From Priapulus caudatus (lineage: Eukaryota > Priapulida > Priapulimorpha > Priapulimorphida > Priapulidae), in assembly GCF_000485595.1 (NCBI RefSeq), contig NW_014577390.1:104775-168774 (forward strand): a DNA stretch of 64,000 nucleotides, given 5' to 3'. A program made the translations under genes and the position numbers. Positions 24,222 through 36,912 of the stretch are shown piece after piece. A model generated the notes under the pieces. The model did no database searches. It was given only the letters and a program-made list of their open reading frames with translations, and had not been told where the DNA came from. Every line of letters starts with the position of its first letter. Position 1 is the first letter of the stretch.

Positions 24222-25634
24222 CAAGCGTGCCACATATATTTACATAGCTTTCTACCACATCTGAGGATATTTACATAATACGAGAGGGAGTTCATATAAT
24301 AGAAGAAATAATTCAATTTAAAATGAATTACATGTGCTTTATAGTTTAGCGTGCCTTATTCACTGTGTAACATCCGTATCGTTTGTTTTGCGATACGGAT
24401 GCTGCATATTGATTATCGTATCATGAGCCGCTGTATCGTGATTCACTGAGGTATCAGTGAAACGTTACACCACTACTGTAAAGCTAACCCTAATCCAAGC
24501 TGTAACACAACCGACGGCATTGCTCTTACTGCAATGACCAGCTGGCTGCCAACTGCTAGCATTGCTCTCACTGCAATGCCTGTCAGGCAACTGCTGACTC
24601 CAAGTGACATGTAGCCAGCTTCCATGGTGCACACTGGGGAACCAGGGAGATTCATGCCACCTATTCATGGCTTAAGATGCTCCCACCTCAGAAGATGTGA
24701 CATAGAGCAAATCATAGCTATTTCATGGGTGAAACATGACGTTTGACAACTAACACCATAGAAATTCACACACGTGCACACACAACATTCCCAAATACAT
24801 ATATTGTACATACTCACCAGTGAATCGTACCACTGGGAGCATAGGCTGTGACCAGTGCCACCGCTACACTTAAAATGTTTGTTGTTTATTGTGCTGTGAT
24901 GTGTTCTGATTGACCAACGAAATCATCGCTGGTCAGTGGCAGTGCGTCGAAATTGAGATTGCAATTTTTGTTCTGACAACAAACATTACTAGTTTACGAT
25001 TTCTGTCGTACAAGAATTCGCTAAATTTGTCTATATAATATGGAATGTTATCAAGTTGATGTTATCTATCTAGCCATTGTGAACAGCTACTATATCATTT
25101 ATTACATGCTGATAATTAAGGAGTCTGAGTGCATGTAGTAAGTTGGCAATGGGTATATGTCAATATTTTCAGGAGTGTGAATGTGATCTAAAAATCATGC
25201 CAAATAGTCAGATGTATTATTAATTTGTTCCACATCTAGACGAGGTATGCACATTCTCATGTGCATTTTAGCCATTGAAAAACAATGTGAGTGCTGTATA
25301 TGTTACATGGTTATATTGATGTACATACTGGTGATTCATTTGCAGGTGCTGTTCTATGACTAAAGGCACAGATGAGAATGGATAGTAGTTTCTGAAGCAC
25401 CGTCCACAAATCAAAGTATTTACACATGGGTTGATAAGTTCTACCATACATGATTTAGACATATCAGACCAAGGTACTTTCCTTACCAGTAGAATGCAAG
25501 TGCTACCATTAATTTGGCATTGATTTGTGTAGACAAAATGTAAGCTAGACTTTTTTTGTCTATACCTGCATTGAGTTTTTCATTGATATATCAATCTTTT
25601 TTTGTGACGTGAAAATAGGCTTCTATCTAAAAAT

Positions 25635-28600
25635 ATGGATAGTTATGGCAACAAAAGTCTTCCAGAGAAGGAATCTGTATCCACATTGGCTGAGAATGAC
25701 TCTGATGAGGAAATAGTGTGAGTTGTTGTTTCCTCGTAACTGTTGACTCTCAAAAGGAACACCGAGCTATTTCTTGTTTGCGATATTTAAATAATGAAAT
25801 TAATTATGGCATATTTATTCCATCTTATGGATTGTTTGAGATGCAAATTATTATGCAATATAGATGAGATAATGGTTTTCAAACAGTTTTACGAAAATAT
25901 ATAGTTAAAACTGCCGTAGCCAAAGTGCTGATATCCTTTTATAGTGAGTAAGCACGGCATTCTACCTGGAAATTTTTGAAGATGAGCATTTATTAATCTA
26001 TTTTTTGTTTTGAATTTATGCAGAATCCCTATTGCCCCACATGTCAGCCAGGGATCATTCAATCTGCTGAAGCTAGTCAGGGAACAGATCAAGAATGAGG
26101 AGAAAATCGAAATGCGAAGCTGTGAGGATGTATTAAGGAACAAAGGTTGGCATTGTAAATTATCGACAGTGTTTGTTAGAGTACCTAAGATCTGCCGAAC
26201 TATATGGATGGATCCCAAAATCATCATCTGATCTGTATCTTGAATGAAGTGGAGTTTAAATTGACTACGTCACGAATTTTCTATGGTAAAATTTGTAAAA
26301 ATTTGGTTGCCATTTTTTTACATTAAAAGTAAGAACTAACGGGACTAAACGTATTGTAAAATTCTTACCTGATAAGATTGTTTCTCAACTAGTGAACAAT
26401 TCAAAAAACCTGGACGATTTGATATTAGTGTTCCTGACATTAATTGCTTGCTATGGGCTATGTATGCGTCACGAGTGTATGTTCACATCGAACAATATAG
26501 TAAAATAAGAAGTATAATGCAGCAATTTAACTATAAAAAGTGAACAGAATTACATATATTTTGTGAAAAAGTGGAAATATTTTTGTTATTTTACTATTTA
26601 CGGTGACATAAACACTTTAATGATGAACCCTCGCATGCAATCTAGGTGGTTATGCTCAGTGAGTCTTTCATCGTTCTCTTGTGGGGGGGCAGCTGTTTAT
26701 TGTTGTGAATCTTTTGCAGCACGTTTGCTAGAGCAACTAGAGGAGGAAGAGCATCAGGCCAAGCAGTCACTGTCCCTTGACAACATCCCAGCCGCGACAG
26801 CAAGGTCGTCTCAGCTGTTCAACGTGGGGCGGTCAGCAGATAGGGTCCTGGCAGCCCCGTGTAAGCTGTTACTTCTAACCTTTCCTCACTGCTCATTGTT
26901 TCATCGCCCACTACAAGTACAGTTTAGCCTCGTTATAACGCGATGGTTGGGGGTCCATAAAATAACATCGCGAAAAAAGCGGGTTCGCACGAAATCGGGG
27001 TTATATATACGTGGCTATATATAAGAGCCAAAAAAGGGGGGGTCCAACGACTCATCGCGTTATATCCGAATTCGTGTTAAATCAGGGCGCGTAAAATTGG
27101 GGTTCCACTGTGCTAAGTACTGTGATATTCTTTGTGGTGTTTTTAGTGTATGTAAAGTTAGAATGATGCTTTTTTGTGTCAAACTCAATTGCCCATGTTC
27201 CTGTGCATCACAGTCAATCCTGTGTGTAAAGATCAGTTTAGGAAAACCACCCAAATTTCTTACATGAACAGGTGTCTGTATAGATGTGCTCGTACTGTAA
27301 AGCTCGCACTTGAGGAAAATGTCAAGGGTTTGCTAACACTGGCTTGACTGTACCTGCGTAGTTGAAAATACCAGATCTGATGATCAAAGAACTTTTAGTC
27401 GAATCTGTTTACAAGTTTGTTAACTGACCATTGTGCCTGGACTCATTGACTGGTAGCTCTAGTTATTCATTGTGATTATGGTGTTCTAAACATGCCACTA
27501 TGTCGATATTAATTTTGGTGCATGTGTGAATCACATTGTGTAGCAATAATAAAAAGAAAAGGGTGTGGTTATCTTACTCAAGCAGATAGGTCAATTAATC
27601 CATGTAACAATTAACCCACGCACAGGCACGGAATTCGTTTACCCATGAGTTAATTAATCGGTTTGTTAAATTGCACATTTCGCCCACGCGCAGGCACGGA
27701 ATTTGTTTAATACGGAAATACCTGTTATTTAAGTAATCGGTTTATTATTGTTTCAGCTGTGCATGGTCAGATGAGCCGGGCCTCAAAGACCCGGCTGCGG
27801 GGAACTCCGGACCTCTACTCATCTGGCTTTGAGGATGACAGCAGTGACCCTGGTGGCCTGCTTCCACGCAAGTCCAACTCGCTGGAGGTGGTTCCTGGGC
27901 AGACGACGGCCGAGATGGAGAGTGTGAGTACGCAGCAGCCGGCGGGAGAGAGTATCCCCACCTGTGTAGCGAGGGAGGAGGGTGGTGGCGGGTGGGGTGC
28001 GAACGAGGGAGGAGGCGTAAGTGGGCGGGGGGCACATCAGAATGCCGGCGAGCGGCCGAGTAGCAGTGAGGAGATGCAGCTGTCCGTGCGTCGCAAGCTT
28101 CCCAGCCTTACCACCGGCAGCTCTTCTTCCGCCGACAACTTCCAACTTGCTTCGCAAACGTCTGCCAAGCTCGTTAAATCCCGCAGTAAAGCCGGCAGCC
28201 GTGCTGCTGCGGGAAAGTTTGAGCCCGTCGCGGAGCCTCGCTTTGGTGGCGCCATCGAGGGGGCGGACGTGACGGGCGATAGCAACGACGACGCAGCCGC
28301 GACGGCAAACAGCATCCTCTCCGTTTTCGTCGCAGACACGCTGAGAGAGAGGGCGCCGGCGGAGATGGGCGTTGTCCTGGCGACCCCGCCTGACGTACGT
28401 GCTGAGCTGCAAGGGGGCGCAAGCAGGCGCGGCGCAGAAACGGCCGTCGTTGGAGACGCTAGCATAGCACAACATTCTGAGCGGATAACGGCTAGCCTGT
28501 CGCCACTAGAGAACTGGTCAGCTGAGGTGAATTTGGGCTATACCGTCCTGTCAGACATGAGCTGGTTAGATGAACAGCCACCCGCGCAACCTGCTAAAGC

Positions 28601-31600
28601 TAAAAAGCCGAGAAAGCAGCGATCACTCGTCTCTAGTTTGTACAAAAACAAGGATGTCACAGCAGCAGTAAAATCAGATGATGAGCAAAAGTCTGTGAAA
28701 ACTGAAGAAAAGATCACGCCGTTAACAGCAGCAACGTCTAGTCAGGGTTCTATAACAACAGAGGTGTTGGAAAGTTTATCAAATGATAAGATTACGTCAC
28801 TATTCATGACAGAAAGCTGTGCCAGCCTAGTAAATCAGTCTAGTACTTCTGCTTTGGTCTCCTCAAGAAGGGAGCCTTCGAAAGAGGAGCCGGCAAGACA
28901 GATATCAAGTTTGCCTGAATCCATTTCTAAAGCATCGACATCTTCTAAGGAAGGAAGTCAGGCGTTGCTGAGTTGTCTCAGTAAGACCAGTCATGGTAGT
29001 AGGAAGAGTCTGTCAAAAGTCACGTTTGACGACCGCGTAAAAAGTTTCACCTACACGACGCCATCGACTCTGCTAGGTAGGTTCATGCAAGAAAATCCAG
29101 CAGACATGGCGAAACACATTACATCTAGCTTTACCTATACACCACCCTCACAGCTAAATATGGGTAACAGTGACTCTATAACTAGCTATACACCACCCTC
29201 ACAGCTAAATATGGGTAACAGTGACTCTATAACTAGCTATACACCACCCTCACAGCTAGACATGGGTCGAAGAGACTCTTTGATGCATACCAAGAATTAT
29301 TGTTATAAACAGCAAAACGAATCACCATCACAACAAAGGAATAATTTGACATCGGGATCAATCAAACCAAACAAGCCCGGGGTTACTCAGAATGTCCCAC
29401 ACACATCTAGTCCGAGTTCTCCGTCAAAATCACTGCCAAAATGCAAGGACTCGGTCAACTCTAACAGCAGCAATAAATGTGACTCGCGAGTAGATGAGAG
29501 AGAAGAGAGAGTAGAGAAGCCATCTAGACTGCCTCCATCGTCTGCACCGTTCTCTGCCTCCTCTGTGACAACGGAAGATGAATGGGAGGACAACCCCATC
29601 TATCAGCTGGGCAGTGCCTCGCAGTACTCCTCAATCCTAGATACATCCGAGAGTGACTATTCCCCTTCCTCCTACGTCTACGACAGCGGCGTCTCCACCT
29701 CCTCCATGCCCTCCTCGCACGAGCGCATCTGGTTCTACGACCAGTACCGCGCTTCGTCCGACGGCACGTACCCCGGCTCACGCGTCTTCGCGAGCTCGTC
29801 AGCGATGTGCGGAGATGCGGCGACCGCGCCGCGTGCCTACAGCCGCTTCATGCAGCGGCCGGACTCACTGCAGGCCTGCAGCAGCGCGTGCGGGGGCGTG
29901 GCACCGCAGAGCACGGAGTCTGTGACGATAGCTGGTCTCGGGCTGATGACTCGCGACAGCCGTCACCTCGTCACCCCGCTGCACGCGTCCTGCTTCGATG
30001 ACGATGACGATGCGTCGATTGAGGATCGGCAATCGCATGGCGCCACAGACTTAGAGGAATCGCTCGTGGACACGGGTGCTCTCTCCCTCTCCAGTCTCTC
30101 AGTACCCAGTAGCATCACTGCCAGCCCGAGAGGTGACGGAAACCCGGAATCGAGCGCGAGAGACGGTCAGGGGTATAGTGAGTCTGCTGACCTAAGTCCG
30201 AGTGCTGGCCAGAGCGGGTGCCCGGCACCCAACCCGAGCGATGTTCCACAGAGCTCTAGTTCGCAGATGAGCGCGTGGTCGTTCGGCAGCATATGCGAGC
30301 GCTACCGACAAGACGCTGCCGCCGCGGCACACTATGATCGCGGCGCGCTGTCCCTCACAAGTCTCACAGTCCCCAGCAATCTGACCATGGAGGGCGACAG
30401 CGACACTAAGTGGACGACGAGCGGGGCTGCTGCCGGTTACCATGGCGACGTGCCTAGCATGACTTCGAGTGAGGGGGCGATGGCGGATGTCAGCACCAAC
30501 AATGGAGATCTGTCGGACGATGACACCTCCTCCCTGTCACTCGATTTTGATGCAGGGTCCGACGAGTGTGACGTGCAGGCGGCCGAAGACAACAGACCGG
30601 CGACACCGACGCCACCTGTCCGTGTGGGCGACGGGGCAGTGCGCGACAAGCGCCTCCTGGTGGAGGACTGGCTCACACGTGTTTTCGGATCGCTGTGCAG
30701 TCGCCGACCCCGCTCTGCGGAGCCAGAGGACGGGCAACCGGTCGCCGCACGCGACGCACAAAAGCGACAGGTAGCGCTCTCTAGAGAGGACGAAGCAGTG
30801 GTGCGGCGAGTTGTGCGGTTGGTTCTGGAGCAGTATGGACAGGGGACCGTCATGCCATGGCTGCAACCGCACGACGTCGTCGCGGACGTGATTGAAACCT
30901 CTGTTGGTAAGGGCGAGATCTGCTGCCGGTGTGCTGACTGTGACCCCGCCGGAGGCAGCGGCGCACCCTGCTACCTGTCCGCCATCTTCTTCCCAACGCT
31001 GGCCGCGGTGCATGGTGCGCTGGCGCCACCTGTGAAGAAGCCAGAGAAACTTCCGAGATGCAGCGCACCATCGAAGGTTTCCGTCGAGAGTTTTCACGAG
31101 CCGTCGGACCTGCTACGCAAGAAGCAGAAGGCGAAAATAGAGGGCAGCACACGAGGCGAGAGCACGACGGGGAAGGCGACGAGGCCTTCACCTCCTCCAG
31201 TGGCAGCGGCAGCTTCTTCCCCGTGCACCTCCTCTAGAGAGAATCCTGTCCCTGTCACTCCTGATGTTCCCCAGGTATGCTGCCTCTGTTGTCTTCCTTC
31301 TTCCTTTCCTGTTTGTGGTTTACTGTTATGTATGTGTTATGTATGTTCGCATGTATGTGTTGTATGTATGTGTGTGTGTGTATATAGATGCTCTCAGCAC
31401 CGTTGGAGGAACTGTAAGGCAAGCGTGCATACACGCAAGTGACCGCATTGTGCTTCTAATCATAAATTGTATTCCAAGATTAAAAGTCAGATTTTTTAAT
31501 AATTAACTGATTATAATATTAATTAGTTAATTATTACATATCTGCACAATCAGTTGATTGAAAAAATATGAGTGGTACAAAGACTATATCAGTAGTGATG

Positions 31601-34061
31601 CATTTTTGTTAATACTGTTCAGATATTTAGATTTATCGTACAGAATTATTTTAAAATTTTAAAGAATTTATAAAAAAAAGTTTATTATTACTGGCCTTCC
31701 ATTTCCTCTAGCGTTCTCTCTTCTCTTCATGTCTATTGCCCACGTGAGCCATTCGTTTCCATCCGATGTCCTGTCACTGCATCATTATCTGTGCTCACCT
31801 GAGTAGTTTCACCTGGCAATATTAGGTAATTACCCACACACCTGTGTAGGTTACTGGGTGGGGGAGATGATGGGATGATGATCAATGATTAATTTGCGTT
31901 GCTCAGCGGTCGTGAACAGTGAGTGCTTAACGCATGGCCGATTCTCGTAGACGTGTACGCAAACGTGGCGCAGTCGCAAGCAGCACGTGTACGTACACGC
32001 CGCTAGTGGGCGTTACGTCCTTCGTACCCGTTTATAATGCCACTATGAACTACAGCGTCGAACCACGGTGACAGGTGCACACGTAGTTAGCACTTATATT
32101 GCATATAGAGTGTGGTTCTAACAACGATAAACGTGAGTCATGACACTGGATGCTACAATAGCTGTGGTAATGAAGATCGTAGCTATATAGTTATGGGCTG
32201 TATCAATTGAACCGGACAGCTATGTGCGTATAGCTGTATAGTATAGTGTTAGTGTCACTCAAGGGGTCGTTGTCGTAACAGGTACTACCGATATGTACCC
32301 GAGGTAGTTTTAGGTTGTTTAGTATTATGTTTATATTTTTATATGAGGTATGTTTAGGGTTAGGGTTAGGGTTAAGGTTAGGGTTAGGGTACACTTCTGT
32401 AGTACAAGTCTGGTACACTTTGTGTATACATATATGTACCTCGGGTACATATCTGTAGTACCTGTTACGACAACGACCCCTTGAGCGTTAGTGTCGCGTG
32501 TTTATGTATAGGTTCTACATGGGTAGTGAGGGCAACGGATGAGGCATGATTCTCATCTCTGCTGTGCTAATCTTACAGCTGTTGAAGAATCTACACGTGC
32601 ACCATGCCACAGTGAACACGCCGGGTGGCGAGTCTACTGCTAGAACATCACCACCACTAAACCGTGACGATGAAGTCGCCCAGCTGAAGGTATGTTATCT
32701 CAAGTTGCTGAAAAACACTTAGAATGTGCTTGTAGGATTTTAAAATGCCATATCCATGTCTAGAAAGGCTGGAAACATTTGCTATTACATTGTTTGATCC
32801 TACAAAGTTCTTGACATTTTTAATTTGTTTCCTAATCATTGGTTGGGTGATAAATATATATCTCATGGTTATGGAATATGGTCCCATTTAATTCGTGGGA
32901 AACAGGAAGCCCTGGACAAAATTTTCTCTATGTGTACAGAGCCTGTATCTTGGTAAAGGCTGGCTGCAGGCACACTGTATGTGTAACACACTCTTATATC
33001 TAGTGTATGTGCCCTGTTGGCAGCAATGTTCGTGTCTAAATGTGTCTTCTTGGGTATAAATGTTGGGAAGATTCACTGGGATACTTTAGGTTAGGTGTTT
33101 GATTAGGTAAGGGTTAGGTCAGAGTTAGGATCTGGTTAGAGTTCGTTAGTGTTAGATTTTGGGGTGCACTCCAATGTTACCTTGGGAGGCAGACTCTTTG
33201 AGCATGAGAGGCAGTAGCTTAAAGGTTAGAGTGCTGTATATTGCCATGTGACGTCTGGTATTTAATCTTACAGGAATCATTACAAAACATGGTTTCCGTG
33301 CTGAGTGACAGTGAGCGCCGCCTAGCGGAGGAACAGAACATTAAGGAGAAGGTCATGGCTGAGGTCAAACGACTTAGCCAGCAGAATGCTATGCTAAGAG
33401 AGCAGGCACGTGCCAGCAGTGGTTCCGACAGTGGTGCCCCAGCATTCAATTCGAAGGTAAACTTTACTACTAAACGTCCAACAGTATTGCCAGCATTGTT
33501 TTCAAGCATTACATACACCAGTACATTGGGGAACATCAGGTAAATTATAATGGGTTCAGGGGATGATAGCCCACACTATTGTACGTGGAAAATCCACGAC
33601 CGATACACATGTATTATTGAATGGTGTATCCATGTACGGGCCTTAGAATTACTGATTGACTACTGTGCTGACAGGTTTACACTTGCATTGGATTAGGCAG
33701 GTGTCAGGTGAGGGGGCAGTCTTGTCGTACACGTGATTAGGCTGAATTATTGATGCTCACCATCGTAACCCCAGCGTTTTATGAAAGAGTCATAGCGGGG
33801 CAGCTGTTGTACTCTAGCTGCTGGTTCGCTTATTACGTACTGAGCCTACACCAACCATAGATGGAGTGTCTCTGTCCAAACCCAACTCCTTTCATCAATA
33901 GTCGTGAGGAGAATGAATGATGACTGTATGATCATGTTTCATCATACTTCATCTAAGAGGGAAGGTGGAATGTTTAAATATTATAAGACTTCTCTGGTGC
34001 ATAAAGTCAACATGGACGGATACCTGGTAACATTTCTGCTGTGACTTGAGATAGTTAACGG

Positions 34062-34122
<61 letters not shown>

Positions 34123-36880
34123 CTCCCTCTCTCTCTCTCGCGCGCGCTTTCTTTCTCTCTCTCTCTCTCTCTCTTCCTCTCTCCTTCTCTCTTGCTCCCT
34201 CCCTCCCTCCTTTCCTCACTTTCTCTCTCTCTCTTATTCTTGTTCTCTTCAACAATTAATGTGTTGAATATACGAGGAAATGTTTCTCTCTTTTCTTTTC
34301 TCCCCTCCCCCTCAATGATATCTACGTCTTCTTACAACTGGTTAATATTTTTGTATGATCTGTGACATTGAAACCCTACCACCAATCCCGTTGTCTGCTG
34401 ATGACGTAATTTTGTGATGACCTTGACTTCTATGCTTTGCCATGCTGCACTCCATACGTCTCGCTCGCTCATTTTCCGATTCCGTGTTGTGCTTGTTCTT
34501 TCATGGATTCAACGTTGCCCTTGTTCACCTATGGATTCCGTGTTGCCCTTGTTCTCCCATGGATTCCGTGTTGCCATTGTTCACCTATGGATTCCGTGTT
34601 GCCATTGTTCACCCATGGATTCCGTGTTGCCCTTGTTCACCCATGGATTCCGTGTTGCCCTTTGTAACGACTGGCATTCCTCATGGATTTCGTTCACCCG
34701 TGGATTCCATATTGCCCTTGTTCATGCATGGATCTGTACTATCATCTCTCCTGTCACACATGGCTACCCACCCTGCTGCAGCCAACACAGGTGCTGGGCA
34801 TGGAGGCGAGGTTGACAAGGGCAGTGCAGGAGCTAGAGCAAGAGAGGAGCCAAACAGCTGAGGTCATTACTGAACTAGAGACGAAGTACGCTCATCAGCT
34901 GTCAAAGCTACAGGTAAGCACATGCGTTGCTGTTAAGTGATGTGTGGTTTTACAGCTAGTGTGTGGTTTTAATCATTCTACTGTTTCTATAGCTAATAAA
35001 ATGAGGGAGTGTAGAGTGTTTTCTATTAAAGTGCCTGGTAAAAATAATGCGCTTCAAAGGTAGATCATATGAATAGTCATGGTATATATCTCTGTTGTTG
35101 AACCATGTGTGTGAGACTAGCATGGGCTCTCTGTTGTTGAACTGTGAGTGTGAGACTAGCATGGGCTCTCTGTCGTTGAACTGTGAGTGTGAGATTAGCA
35201 TGGGCCTCCTCTGTGTTAAACTGGGAGTGTAGGACTAGCATGCGGTCTGCTGTTGTGTGAACTTATGCTGTGTGAGGACTAGCATGGGCTCTTTGTCGTT
35301 GAACTGTGAGCGTGAGATTAGCATGGTATCTCTGTTGTTAAACTGTGAGTGTGAGACTATAGCATGGGCTCTCTGTTGTTAAACTGTGAGTGTGAGACTA
35401 TAGCATGGGCTCTCTGTTGTTAAACTGTGAGTGTGTAACTAGCATGTAATCTCTGTTGTTGAACTGTGAGTGTGTAACTAGCATGTAATCTCTGTTGTTG
35501 AACTGTGAGTGTTGTACTAGCATGTAATCTCTGTTGTTGAACTGTGAGTGTGTAACTGCATGTATCTCTGTTGTTAAACTGGTTAGTGCCGTGTGAGCTA
35601 GCTATGGTAATCTCTGTGTTGGAGACTGTGAGTGTGTAACTAGCATATAATTCCTCTGTTGTTGAACTGTGAGTGTGTGACTAGCATGTAATCTCTGTTG
35701 TTGAACTGTGAGTGTGTAACTAGCATGTAATCTCTGTTGTTGAACTGTGAGTGTGTAACTAGCATGTAATCTCTGTTGTTGATAGGTAGCAGAGAAGGAT
35801 GCTCTTCGGCGACTTATTAGAGAGACAGAGCGTAACAAGGCACAGGAAGACTGCATTGCCGCACTTCGTGATCACATCCACAAGATGCTCGCTGACGTCG
35901 CCACGACAACGACCACCGACCGGAGGCAGCGACAACGCTGGATAGATACAGTCCGACCCGGCACAAAGGTTCGACGGTCAATCGCCGTGGTTACGGCAAA
36001 ATCTCGACGTTTTCCCAGTTGGCATACCTCGTTGTTGTGTGAAACACAGTGGTTATATCCGACCCTTGGTGGAGCCCTGTTTTGTTGATGCATCACCATG
36101 GTTACCATGGTGACTTGTGGCTTTGTTGGTCTGCCTATGTTTGTTCTGACCATGGTTACCATAATTGCCTGTGGTTTTGTTGGTCTGCCCACATTCGTCC
36201 TCATGCATCGCTATGGTTACCGTGAAAGTGTGTCATTTTGCTGATCTGCCCTTACTTGTCAGTTGTCTCGTAGTTTGGCTCGCAAGTTGTGCGTTTACAC
36301 AATTGTTATCCCCAATTTTGTGTTGAAGCCACTATGCATCAATAAATGTTATACAAATATTTTGGGCATTACTCTACATATTATTATATGGCTGTGGGAA
36401 TTACAGCAATGTAATTGGTACAAGTCATTGCGGTGACATTAAATTAAAATGAATTTTTTCAGCTGAAATGCAATGTTGCCCACTGAGGAATGCTGCCAAC
36501 TAGCATCTACATTGCTCTTACATTAAACGGTCACTACATTGTTAGGGAATTTTGTGTTTACTAATGCTAATACTTTGCAATTAATGCGATACTTTGGGAA
36601 ATGAGACAGCCTACTGAGGTATTACATTGATTTATATATTTATATTTAATATTCAGTCAACTCTCCCAATACAGACCACCCTCGGGACTGCCCATTTAGT
36701 TCGGTTTTCAGTGAAATTTGGATTATAAGGCTTGCATCTTACATGTGTCAGATGTGTTGTGACTTCCGGTTTAGTCTGAGATTAGGTTTTGAAGGAGGTT
36801 AGGTTTGAGTGAATTCGGAATTTGGAGAGCTGACAGTACAGGTAATGTCTTGTTGCTTGGGCAGCATGTTTTGTGACAGG

Positions 36881-36912
<32 letters not shown>

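Larger units (their letters stand above)
21402..25634. other. Shared upstream region of two divergent genes
   Basis: It separates the RNASEH2A start (minus) from the coiled-coil gene start (plus). The first 640 bases belong to the duplicated arm, with an (ACT)n tract at about 21,862-21,920. Two small transposons occupy 23,245-23,702 and 23,948-24,221. I see no CpG-island-like block, no TATA box I would trust and no third gene. Confidence 0.5.

Noticed and set aside
32340-32395. True telomere or chromosome-end fusion
   Set aside because: The TTAGGG run is short and lies inside an element with terminal repeats and a 9 bp target duplication.
34414-34861. Overlapping ORFs of 133-139 codons
   Set aside because: They are frames through a ~30 bp minisatellite; the only real coding part is exon 7, in a different context at 34,791.
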